Source: Acidimicrobiales bacterium (GTDB lineage: Bacteria > Actinomycetota > Acidimicrobiia > Acidimicrobiales > Poriferisodalaceae). Taken from it: a stretch of DNA of 5,579 nt. Positions 1 to 5,184 of this stretch are shown piece by piece. Numbering within the stretch: position 1 is the stretch's first letter; each line of letters starts with the position of its first letter. The position numbers and the translations under genes are program-made. The notes beneath the pieces are model-generated. The model was not told the DNA's origin. It made no database searches and saw nothing but the letters and a program-made list of their open reading frames with translations. The stretch is taken from positions 1 through 5,579 of the forward strand of contig JAGQSP010000504.1 of NCBI GenBank assembly GCA_020439485.1, written 5' to 3'.

Positions 1-2013
1 GACACCCGCCCCGGTGGGCATGGTGCGCTGGTCGTCTACATGACCGACGAAACGTCGTCGACGTCGGCACGCGACTGCACGTACACCGGTTCGGCCGCGA
101 ACCATTGGGTTGGTTCGTCGATCGTTGCTGCCCCTGCCACTGTCGGGGGTGGTGGCGGTGGCACGCCGACGCACACGCTCGGCACGATCAACACCGACGA
201 CTCCGAGACGGGCAGCTCGCAGGCAACAGCGACAATCCCCACGCACGCCACCGATGACCTGCTGGTTCTGTACGTCGCAGCCGACGATGGCGGTTCGGTG
301 TCGTTCACCGATCCGTCAGGATGGACGAAGCTGGGCGAACAGGGCGGCAACGGTTCGATCATCGGTGTCTGGTCGAAGGTCGCCACGTCGAGCTCGGAAA
401 CCGACCCGGTCGTCGGGCTCGGCGCACCAGAAGACTATGTGGCCGCGGTCGCGAACCTTGGCGACACCGAGATCGACCAGTCATCGTTTGCTGCGTCGAA
501 CACCGCCCCGTCGGTCACGACCACCGTCGACAACTGTCGGATCATCCGGTTCGCCGGGTCGAACAACTCGGGCACACACTCATGGTCGGGAGCGACCGAG
601 ATCGCCGAGCAGTCCTCACCGACTGGTGGTGTGGTTGTGGCGTCGTGGGCGTCCGACGAACTGACGTCGGCCGGCTCCGCTGGTACGGCGACCGTGACTC
701 CAACGTCGGGGGACACGGCGAACACGGTCACGATCGCGTACGCCGCTGTTGGTGCCGAACCGGTCACCCCGCCAGTACCGGAAACGACCGGCACGAACAC
801 CGACGGCACCCATTGGGTAGCGGCAAAGGTGACCGTGTCCGGTGTGCCGTCGTGGGTGACCGCAGAGTTCACGCTCGCGAACGGAACTGTTGTCACCCCA
901 CCACCAGCGACCGGGCTGCTTGTGCCCACCTACTCGACGATCAGAGAAGCGTTCGGTGTGTACAACGGAAACAACGTCATCTACTCGCGCGACAACGCGA
1001 CCAGTCTCGGCATAGGGGCCAGCGAACGGGTCGGGGTGCATTACATGGCGGCACCGTCAGACAACCCGATCAACGTGGCGGCGTCTCTCGTGTCGAACTA
1101 CGTGAACCGGGATCTGTTGACCGATCCGACACAGTGGGCGCTGTTCTCGATCCACACGTTCGACGATTCGGTGCGGCCGTCGGGCCGGCCCGACTCGAAC
1201 GCCACCGCCCAGGCTGAAGCGTACGCTGAGGTGACCGCAGGCACCCACGACGCGCAGCTTGTGAAGATCGGGCAGGCGTTGCGTCGAGCGATCGAGGGTG
1301 GTGTGCCCTACATCTTCATTCAGGTACCCGGCCAGGAGTTGAACGGCGACTGGCAGGGGCAGGCTCCGTTTGCTGCGAACATTGCTGCGTGGCAGGCGAT
1401 GACGAAACACGCGATCGACACGATCTACGGTGAGTTGACGGCGGCTCAGATGGAGAAGGTGTTCACCGATTTCTCGCTGTCGAAGAACACGACGAGGGAC
1501 TGCAACCCGGACGATTTCTACATCGACGAGGTGTCTGCGGTGAAGGGACGCGACTACTACGACACGATGTCGGTGAACGTGTACCTGGACAAGGCGCCCG
1601 GCGCGGCGGCTCACATCACCCCGGCCGGGCCGTTCGGTCCGACGAACGTGTCGAACAAGCTGACCGCTCAGGGCCGCACCGAACTGTGGGCCCGTGTCCA
1701 CGACCGTACGTGGGGGCTCGCGGACATAGCGGCGTTCGCTGCGTCGAAAGGCAAACCGCTCGGGATGGGCGAGGGCGGGCCCGGTACCGGCACCCACTCC
1801 GAAACGGCACCGTTGAAAGCGGCAGCCTGGTGCCATGACGACCCGGACATGACCGATTTCTGGGCGACGTGGTGGCAAACCAACTCGGCCGAATCCGACC
1901 TGGGCTGCCCGTTCTGGATGATCTTCAACTCGACCTCGGGTGGTGTCGGCGTGAAGTTCAGCGGGCTTCCCGATTCGTGGGCCCGGCTCCGTACCGTTCT
2001 GGGAAGATACTGA
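1..2013 (+). CDS. Phage tail / host-interaction protein with C-terminal GH26-like glycoside hydrolase domain (5' end cut by window)
   Basis: The frame is open from base 1, so the first ATG in frame (40) is probably internal; 670 residues are visible. Residue numbers count from base 1. Residues about 5-46 look like the end of a beta domain, followed by a six-glycine linker (about 52-57). Residues about 58-282 form a Thr/Ser/Val-rich beta domain with a DPSGWT motif, of a kind common in phage tail and adhesin proteins. After a proline linker, residues about 305-670 resemble a TIM-barrel hydrolase. GTHDAQL precedes a strand ending in GQELNGDW, with E446 (codon 1336) matching the acid/base Glu of the GH26 HEMNGxW motif, His replaced by Gln. 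KPLGMGEGG carries E591 (codon 1771), which fits the nucleophile. YDTMSVNVYLD and CPFWMIFN fit later barrel strands. No signal peptide can be judged. The likely role is binding or trimming host surface glycan during adsorption. The fold is fairly sure; substrate and activity are inferred. Confidence 0.8.
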   Translation, partial: DTRPGGHGALVVYMTDETSSTSARDCTYTGSAANHWVGSSIVAAPATVGGGGGGTPTHTLGTINTDDSETGSSQATATIPTHATDDLLVLYVAADDGGSVSFTDPSGWTKLGEQGGNGSIIGVWSKVATSSSETDPVVGLGAPEDYVAAVANLGDTEIDQSSFAASNTAPSVTTTVDNCRIIRFAGSNNSGTHSWSGATEIAEQSSPTGGVVVASWASDELTSAGSAGTATVTPTSGDTANTVTIAYAAVGAEPVTPPVPETTGTNTDGTHWVAAKVTVSGVPSWVTAEFTLANGTVVTPPPATGLLVPTYSTIREAFGVYNGNNVIYSRDNATSLGIGASERVGVHYMAAPSDNPINVAASLVSNYVNRDLLTDPTQWALFSIHTFDDSVRPSGRPDSNATAQAEAYAEVTAGTHDAQLVKIGQALRRAIEGGVPYIFIQVPGQELNGDWQGQAPFAANIAAWQAMTKHAIDTIYGELTAAQMEKVFTDFSLSKNTTRDCNPDDFYIDEVSAVKGRDYYDTMSVNVYLDKAPGAAAHITPAGPFGPTNVSNKLTAQGRTELWARVHDRTWGLADIAAFAASKGKPLGMGEGGPGTGTHSETAPLKAAAWCHDDPDMTDFWATWWQTNSAESDLGCPFWMIFNSTSGGVGVKFSGLPDSWARLRTVLGRY

Positions 2014-2162
2014 TGTCGAGTTTCGGGTCAGGCAGCTTCGGGTCAGGCAGCTTCGGTGCGACGATCGGCGAAGGAGTGAGAATGAAAGTGCGGGCCGAAC
2101 CGAACCGTGTTGTCGCCGCCCGTGAAAGCGTCCGGCTCACCAGCCTGGAAGGAACAGAGTGA
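2013..2162 (+). CDS. Small GSFG-repeat protein in the tail gene cluster
   Basis: This is a 49-residue ORF whose ATG overlaps the stop of the hydrolase gene (TGATG) and whose TGA overlaps the next ATG in the same way, so it sits in a translationally coupled chain. A GGGAAG sequence lies 6 bases before the start. Residues 1-15 are MSSFGSGSFGSGSFG, a low-complexity Gly/Ser/Phe repeat; the remainder is basic and polar (MKVRAEPNRVVAARESVRL). No domain is recognised. A second in-frame ATG at 2082 has a much better Shine-Dalgarno and would give only 26 residues, so the true start is uncertain. Its position suggests a small tail-assembly or tail-tip accessory, which is inference from context only. 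Confidence 0.6.
   Translation: MSSFGSGSFGSGSFGATIGEGVRMKVRAEPNRVVAARESVRLTSLEGTE
2022..2056 (+). repeat. Two tandem 15-bp repeats plus 5 bp of a third copy
   Basis: TTCGGGTCAGGCAGC occurs at 2022-2036 and again, perfectly, at 2037-2051, followed by TTCGG at 2052-2056. The unit is five codons (Phe-Gly-Ser-Gly-Ser), so gain or loss of a unit keeps the frame. Perfect DNA identity rather than mere protein similarity points to recent duplication by slippage. Confidence 0.9.
2070..2084 (+). promoter_or_regulatory. Strong internal ribosome binding site and alternative ATG
   Basis: GAAGGAG at 2070-2076 lies 5 bases before an in-frame ATG at 2082-2084. It is a better ribosome binding site than the one before the coupled ATG at 2013. 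It would start a 26-residue product without the GSFG repeat, so it either marks the true start or allows two products from one frame. Confidence 0.5.
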
Positions 2163-2521
2163 TGGCCGTCGAAGTGTCCTACGTGGAAGGGTCCACGCTT
2201 CCCGACCTCGAGGTGTGGTGGCCAGACCCCGACGGGTCCGGTGACCTGGTCGATTTCTCGACCGGGTACACGTTCTCAGCGGTGGTTGGCCGGCGGTCAG
2301 CGGTCGAGTTCACGAAGTCGTCCGGGCTGACCGGCGCGGCAGGTTCCGGTGACGGTTCCGAACCGGCCGACGTGCCGAACCTGACGGTCCAATGGTCGGC
2401 GTCCGATCTTGGGGCGCTCACACCGGGCTTGTACACGCTCGAACTGGTCGCGACCAGGGATGGTGATAGTCGGGTGCGGCGCCGGCAAGCAAGACTGCGG
2501 ATCGAACGCAGCGTCGCCTAA
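2162..2521 (+). CDS. Small tail/baseplate accessory protein, Ig-like or BppU-like
   Basis: This ORF encodes 119 residues from the ATG at 2162, which overlaps the upstream stop (TGATG). GGAAGGA at 2147-2153 gives 8-base spacing; a GTG at 2159 would add one residue but is less well placed. The sequence begins with a TLPDLEVWWPDPDGSGDLVDF stretch, has a central GRR...VEFTKSSGLTGAAGSGDGS segment, and ends with LTPGLYTLELVATRDGDSRVRRRQARLRIE. That order (acidic strand, a hydrophobic 'YTFSAVV' strand, then 'PGLYTLELVA' strand) is typical of small all-beta phage proteins related to the N-terminal domain of BppU-like baseplate proteins. No membrane segment or catalytic motif is seen. It is the last gene of the + block and its stop overlaps that of the convergent gene. 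Assignment to this family is from pattern memory, not a search. Confidence 0.75.
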   Translation: MAVEVSYVEGSTLPDLEVWWPDPDGSGDLVDFSTGYTFSAVVGRRSAVEFTKSSGLTGAAGSGDGSEPADVPNLTVQWSASDLGALTPGLYTLELVATRDGDSRVRRRQARLRIERSVA

Positions 2522-2823
2522 CAGGATGTGGCCGGGCCGCCGTTCGTTTCCTCGTCGAGCTCGAGCACGAAGTCACGCACCTCGATCAGCCGTTCGATGA
2601 TGACGTCGAGTTCGTGAACGGTGCCGACCCCGTAGGTTGCGCCGCCCATTGTCGTGTCGATCTGCACAGCAACGACATGATGCTGCCGTCCGCAGTCTCC
2701 CACGGGGGCGAGCAGCAGCGTGTCGTTCTCGGTGTCCTCATCGGCTGCGACCACGAACGACGTGAGTCTGGTCACCATCGGGAGAGGCTGATCGATTTCG
2801 TACCGGTCGCCGATCCTAGCCAT
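2518..2823 (-). CDS. Hypothetical phage protein downstream of the annealing protein
   Basis: This ORF encodes 101 residues. The ATG at 2823 overlaps the TGA of the upstream annealing-protein gene (TGATG), and GGAG lies 8 bases before it; a GTG at 2850 would add nine residues but overlap that gene further, so the ATG is preferred. The product is mildly acidic. Residues about 16-60 look like alternating strands (LTSFVVAADED, NDTLLLAPVG, HHVVAVQIDTT), and residues about 69-91 form a predicted acidic helix (VHELDVIIERLIEVRDFVLELD), which may mediate oligomerisation. No known domain is recognised. Coupling suggests it is made together with the annealing protein, but a role in recombination is only inferred. 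It is the last gene of the - block. Confidence 0.75.
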   Translation of the reverse strand: MARIGDRYEIDQPLPMVTRLTSFVVAADEDTENDTLLLAPVGDCGRQHHVVAVQIDTTMGGATYGVGTVHELDVIIERLIEVRDFVLELDEETNGGPATSC

Positions 2824-3440
2824 CAGGTGTTCTCCGTTTCGGTCAGCCACTCTTCCACGTAGATGGCCTGTTCGAGCGTCAACGTCCTCGACCTGTACCC
2901 GGCATCGTCGATGCGGGCAAGAACAGCCTGCTTGGCTTCGTCGTCCAGGGCGGCTACCCGGCGCAGGATGTCACCCCGAACCTGATGCATGTGGGTAGCG
3001 TCGGCGTACCCGGCAGCGTGCGCTTCGTCGGCCTCGTAGACGGCGGTAGCGGCTGTTTCGGAGCGGGCCAGATACAGGCCGACACCCCACAGTTGGGCGG
3101 CTTTCTTGATCGCGTCGGACACCGCGCCTTTGTACTCGTCACCCAGATCGACAGGTGTCTGATCTTTGCGGGTCAGTTTCACTTTCACCCCACCGAACCC
3201 GACCGCGGTGCGTACCTGCCCGTCGATCGTGGCTTGCAGTTTGGCTTTCCCGATGATCCACTGCGGATCGTTCGGGGCCGGGAACGCGTCAGCTTCGATG
3301 ACCGAGAAGTCATCGAGGACACTGTTCAACCGGTTCACGACCTCAGCGATCGGAATGTACGTGAGACGCGCCCCGCCCTTGTCGATCGTTGACAGAGCGG
3401 CCGGTTCAAACTCGGCAGACAAACGGTCCTGCTGGCTCAT
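2823..3440 (-). CDS. Rad52/Sak-family single-strand annealing protein
   Basis: This 205-residue protein should bind single-stranded DNA and anneal complementary strands during phage replication, repair and recombination. The Rad52-type core is readable: KGGARLTYIPIAEVVNRLN (about 21-39) is the start-of-fold segment, RTAVGFGGVKVKL (about 77-89) the central strand, and DLGDEYKGAVSDAIKKAAQLWGVGLYL (about 98-124) is the family's hallmark helix, in which the AVSDAIKKAA pattern packs before the turn GVGLYL. The C-terminal 60 residues (about 150-205) are helical and variable, as in other phage members. The ATG at 3440 is preceded by GGAAGGGAAGGAG with 7-base spacing, a strong site. Length is within the usual range of phage Rad52-like proteins. 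No exonuclease partner is visible in the window. It is coupled to the 101-residue gene by TGATG. Confidence 0.9.
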   Translation of the reverse strand: MSQQDRLSAEFEPAALSTIDKGGARLTYIPIAEVVNRLNSVLDDFSVIEADAFPAPNDPQWIIGKAKLQATIDGQVRTAVGFGGVKVKLTRKDQTPVDLGDEYKGAVSDAIKKAAQLWGVGLYLARSETAATAVYEADEAHAAGYADATHMHQVRGDILRRVAALDDEAKQAVLARIDDAGYRSRTLTLEQAIYVEEWLTETENT

Positions 3441-3468
3441 GATGGGGCTCCTTCCCTTCCACCTGCCG

Positions 3469-3474
3469 ATCTTA
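3469..3474 (-). promoter_or_regulatory. Possible -10 element before the annealing-protein gene
   Basis: On the minus strand TAAGAT (3474-3469) fits the TANNNT -10 consensus and lies between the hairpin at 3489-3547 and the ribosome binding site. Start of transcription would be near 3462, giving a leader of about 20 bases. No convincing -35 hexamer is seen at 16-19 bases, so this is weak. Confidence 0.2.
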
Positions 3475-3488
3475 CGGCACGGGCCGAA

Positions 3489-3547
3489 ACAGCAGAGAAC
3501 CCGGCCTCTGCGTGGCGGTGGGGACCACAGGACCGGGTTCTCGCTGT
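3489..3547 (-). terminator. Long inverted repeat between short ORF and annealing-protein gene (terminator or attenuator)
   Basis: GAGAACCCGG (3495-3504) pairs perfectly with CCGGGTTCTC (3533-3542). With a single bulged A at 3494 the stem extends through CAGC (3490-3493) with GCTG (3543-3546) and A3489 with T3547, giving 15 pairs. The 28-base loop (3505-3532) can form a small inner stem (GTGG with CCAC). On the minus strand TTT follows at the foot of the stem, but there is no long T-run, so termination may be partial. The structure starts 4 bases after the stop of the 15-codon ORF and ends about 48 bases before the annealing-protein ATG. Known intrinsic terminators have stronger T-tracts; attenuation or mRNA processing is an alternative. 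Confidence 0.55.
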
Positions 3548-3551
3548 CTGT

Positions 3552-3599
3552 TTAGGAGCCCAACATCCGGTGGATGCAGGAGTAGACGCTTTCCATCAT
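3552..3599 (-). CDS. Candidate 15-codon ORF (possible leader peptide)
   Basis: ATG at 3599 (with a second ATG at 3596) opens a 15-residue frame, MMESVYSCIHRMLGS, closed by TAA at 3554-3552. A GGGGGGT (3611-3605) lies 5 bases upstream of the ATG and can pair with the anti-Shine-Dalgarno using a G:U pair. The ORF begins 18 bases after the HNH gene stop and its own stop falls just before the long hairpin at 3489-3547. An additional small hairpin, CATCC-GGT-GGATG (3564-3576), lies inside the ORF. The arrangement looks like a leader peptide in front of a structured spacer, but codon-level constraint cannot be judged and chance is possible. No function is assigned. Confidence 0.3.
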   Translation of the reverse strand: MMESVYSCIHRMLGS

Positions 3600-3617
3600 A
3601 GACCACCCCCCGAACAA

Positions 3618-3890
3618 TCAGGGCTCATCCCACGAATGGCCTTTCAACCCACGCTCGAACGCCTCGGCCGGGTTCACCGTCTTGGCGTGATGGCAGGGCC
3701 GGCAGGTCGCCCGCCAGTTCGCCGGAACATCGACCAGATCGGGGCGCACTGACCGGTCAATCCAATGGTCAATCTCGGTGGAAGCGATCTCACATCTCGA
3801 GTCCCAAACGATCTCGCACCAAGGGTGGAGCTCCAACCATGCTGCACGCTGCCGCATGTAACTGTCCCGCCGGTCACCCCGCCGGCTCAC
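3618..3890 (-). CDS. HNH endonuclease
   Basis: This ORF encodes 90 residues from GTG at 3890, which overlaps the stop of the zinc-ribbon gene by four bases (GTGA). Upstream GTGs at 3932 and 3923 stay in frame but would overlap that gene by over 35 bases; an ATG at 3857 is a shorter option. The ribosome binding site before 3890 is weak, so coupling decides the start. The HNH core is clear: C25 and C33 form one half of a structural zinc site, EIDH at 39-42 supplies the metal-binding Asp-His, N58 sits in VPANWRATC, and CRPCHHAKT (63-71) supplies C63, C66 and H67. Family members cut DNA, nick or double-strand, using one metal ion. Usual phage HNH genes lie beside terminase or are mobile; here it is inside the recombination cluster. 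A partner role for the annealing protein, or a homing role, is possible; neither is shown. Confidence 0.88.
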   Translation of the reverse strand: MSRRGDRRDSYMRQRAAWLELHPWCEIVWDSRCEIASTEIDHWIDRSVRPDLVDVPANWRATCRPCHHAKTVNPAEAFERGLKGHSWDEP

Positions 3891-4063
3891 CGTGGCAGGG
3901 TGGGTGTCTTGTACGTCCCGCACCAGGCACACCAGAACCTGTCTGTCCCATCTGGCGCTTCGAGCATGAGCCCGCTGCCGCAGTTGGTGCAGGTGAGCTC
4001 TCGTCGGACTGCTTCTTTGATCGCTTCCACCTCGGCCGCTACTAGCCGATCGAATTCCCCCAT
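3887..4063 (-). CDS. Small zinc-ribbon protein
   Basis: This ORF encodes 58 residues. The ATG at 4063 lies 2 bases after the stop of the upstream helical gene; a TTG at 4111 is in frame but would overlap it by 46 bases, so ATG is preferred. Residues 1-22 form a predicted acidic-basic helix (GEFDRLVAAEVEAIKEAVRRE). CTNC (25-28) and CAWC (45-48) are spaced 16 residues apart, the classic zinc-ribbon four-cysteine layout, with GSGLMLEAPDGTDRFW between them. Such ribbons bind nucleic acid or a partner protein. The ORF overlaps the HNH gene by four bases, so both products are made together, and the ribbon may help target the nuclease or the annealing protein. Function is inferred. Confidence 0.75.
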   Translation of the reverse strand: MGEFDRLVAAEVEAIKEAVRRELTCTNCGSGLMLEAPDGTDRFWCAWCGTYKTPTLPR

Positions 4064-4065
4064 CG

Positions 4066-4425
4066 TCAGTCCACTCTTGCTTGCCGGTGAGTCGCTATCA
4101 CCGTACGGCAATACTCGACCGTCGCAGCCAGATGCTGCACCCGCTCACGCTCCGTCCAATACAACACGTCGGCCAGATCAGCCGCAGCCTGAGCCTCCGA
4201 ACACTGCGCATCCAGCCACGCCTTCCGTTCCTCAGCATTCGACGGCGACCACTCCGAGTCCGCTTTCCCCAACTTCAAACGGGTATAAGCCTCAGCCCGC
4301 TGACGGCGCAACACCCGCTCGGCCTCCACCCTCGTCATCCCCAACTCATGCAACGACTCGACCGCGTCGTTGCGTTCCTCAATAGCCTGCTGCGCACGCC
4401 GCGCCGCCTCAACCGGACTCCACAT
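4066..4425 (-). CDS. Helical phage protein of unknown function in the recombination cluster
   Basis: This ORF encodes 119 residues from ATG at 4425, preceded by GGGAAGGGAG with 7-base spacing. In-frame starts further up (ATG 4479, TTG 4497) have no ribosome binding site, and the TTG lies next to the terminator stem, so they are rejected. The product is almost all helix, rich in Ala, Glu and Arg: AARRAQQAIEERNDAVESL (7-25), VEAERVLRRQRAEAYTRLK (33-51), EERKAWLDAQCSEAQAAADLADVLYW (65-90) and RERVQHLAATVEYCRTVIATHR (93-114). This may form an antiparallel coiled-coil bundle. Patterns such as 'AE-x-x-x-R-x-x-R-A-E-A-Y' and a helix ending in 'RTVIATHR' recur, from memory, in small actinophage proteins near annealing proteins; I cannot name the family. 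First gene after the terminator, two bases from the zinc-ribbon gene, so probably an operon leader. Confidence 0.75.
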   Translation of the reverse strand: MWSPVEAARRAQQAIEERNDAVESLHELGMTRVEAERVLRRQRAEAYTRLKLGKADSEWSPSNAEERKAWLDAQCSEAQAAADLADVLYWTERERVQHLAATVEYCRTVIATHRQARVD

Positions 4426-4485
4426 CAAACCGCTCCCTTCCCGAAACCGATCATCCCACACACCCCGAACCGCAACCATGCTGCA

Positions 4486-4514
4486 CAAAAACCTCAACCC
4501 CGCCGGTGGCGGGG
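4486..4514 (-). terminator. Intrinsic terminator after the HTH/185-residue gene block
   Basis: On the minus strand CCCCGCC (4514-4508), loop ACC and GGCGGGG (4504-4498) make a perfect 7-bp GC stem, followed by TTGAGGTTTTTG, with five T's at 4491-4487. The same stem on the plus strand has no T-run, so it should work only leftward. It lies 112 bases beyond the stop of the 185-residue gene and separates the two minus-strand transcription units. Confidence 0.7.
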
Positions 4515-4527
4515 CCGATGGTTCCCT

Positions 4528-4704
4528 ATGTCTGATGAACTTGTTGTGATGCTGGCTGCTGTCGCTGCCGATCTTGCACGGTTGGGGTCACCGTCCGTGG
4601 CGGCAGCGATGCGAACCGATCTGCTGTCAGTTGGGGATCGGAGGAAGAACGATCGTCGGTTTCCCGTCCTTCCATTCGGTGATCTCGTCGAGGTCGAGCC
4701 CTAA
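4528..4704 (+). CDS. Candidate plus-strand small ORF opposite the minus block
   Basis: ATG at 4528 opens a 58-residue frame, MSDELVVMLAAVAADLARLG... ending EVEP. The first 33 codons (4528-4626) fall in a stretch with no minus-strand gene and give a hydrophobic, Ala/Val/Leu-rich amphipathic helix; the last 25 codons (4627-4704) are antisense to the end of the 185-residue gene and look like a shadow. No Shine-Dalgarno precedes the ATG and no plus-strand promoter is evident. It fills an otherwise empty 112-base gap, but strand orientation, missing RBS and overlap argue against it. No function is assigned. Confidence 0.25.
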   Translation: MSDELVVMLAAVAADLARLGSPSVAAAMRTDLLSVGDRRKNDRRFPVLPFGDLVEVEP

Positions 4705-5184
4705 CGCTTTCGTCTTGTTCAAGCCGGCGACCTTGCCTGAGTAGATGTCGCGGGTCATCGCGACAGCTCGGGCGGCGGCGGCGACATGGGCGGGGTCGAG
4801 CTCTCCGGTGTCCTCGTCGACTGCTGCCCGTGCCGCTATCGCCTGATCGACCTTGTCGAGTTCGGTGATAACCCTGGACCGTCCCTGTTTCGCTTCGATC
4901 CGTCCGAGCCCTTCGATGTCGAGGGATCGCACACCTTGCAAGGCCCGGTGGGCGTCGGCTTCGGTGTTGCGTCGCAACGCTGCGAGGTCACGCTCGAGGA
5001 TGCGGATTACTTGCATCATCCGGGCGAGTCCTTCCGGTTCGTCGGGGTGCGCGAGCCGCAGGTCATCGAGCGACATGATTGCTTGCCGGACGAGGGTGAC
5101 GGCTTGTTGGGCTCCGATCTGTTCGGCGAGGTGCTGTTCGGTGGTTTGCGGCGCGGTTGGCTGGTGCCGTTCGAGGGCGGTCAT
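4627..5184 (-). CDS. Conserved-looking phage protein of unknown function (185 residues)
   Basis: ATG at 5184 overlaps the TGA of the HTH gene (ATGA), and AAAGGGA lies 7 bases upstream, giving 185 residues; the frame is open to 5568 but the added N-terminus is only antisense or out-of-frame sequence. Residues about 15-75 are helical (ALVRQAIMSLDDLRL, RMMQVIRILERDLAALRR). Residues about 87-105 read SLDIEGLGRIEAKQGRSR, a short beta-hairpin-like motif. A charged helix then an Ala-rich helix (about 132-143, HVAAAARAVAM) follow. The end (about 154-182) is GLNKTKALGLDLDEITEWKDGKPTIVLPP. From memory, similar '..GLG.vE..rg..R' and 'aLGLdlDE' motifs recur in actinophage early proteins of unknown function. 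It sits directly after the HTH gene and before a terminator, so probably the last gene of its unit. No catalytic motif is seen. Confidence 0.8.
   Translation of the reverse strand: MTALERHQPTAPQTTEQHLAEQIGAQQAVTLVRQAIMSLDDLRLAHPDEPEGLARMMQVIRILERDLAALRRNTEADAHRALQGVRSLDIEGLGRIEAKQGRSRVITELDKVDQAIAARAAVDEDTGELDPAHVAAAARAVAMTRDIYSGKVAGLNKTKALGLDLDEITEWKDGKPTIVLPPIPN

Noticed and set aside
321..1217. 298-codon + strand frame overlapping the tail gene
   Set aside because: Out of frame, rich in Arg, His, Gly and Cys with no domain, and the tail-protein frame shows recognisable motifs throughout.
1057..1878. 273-codon open frame on the minus strand opposite the hydrolase gene
   Set aside because: Arg/Val/His-rich shadow typical of GC-rich DNA; antisense to clear GH26-like motifs and without a ribosome binding site.
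3765..4385. 206-codon + strand frame rich in Pro, Ser and Thr
   Set aside because: Antisense to HNH, zinc-ribbon and helical genes, which have motifs and start sites; low-complexity shadow.
4426..4480. Promoter for the helical/zinc-ribbon/HNH unit (TTGCGG and GATGAT)
   Set aside because: Spacing is about 14 bases and neither hexamer is close to consensus; a promoter is expected here but not shown.
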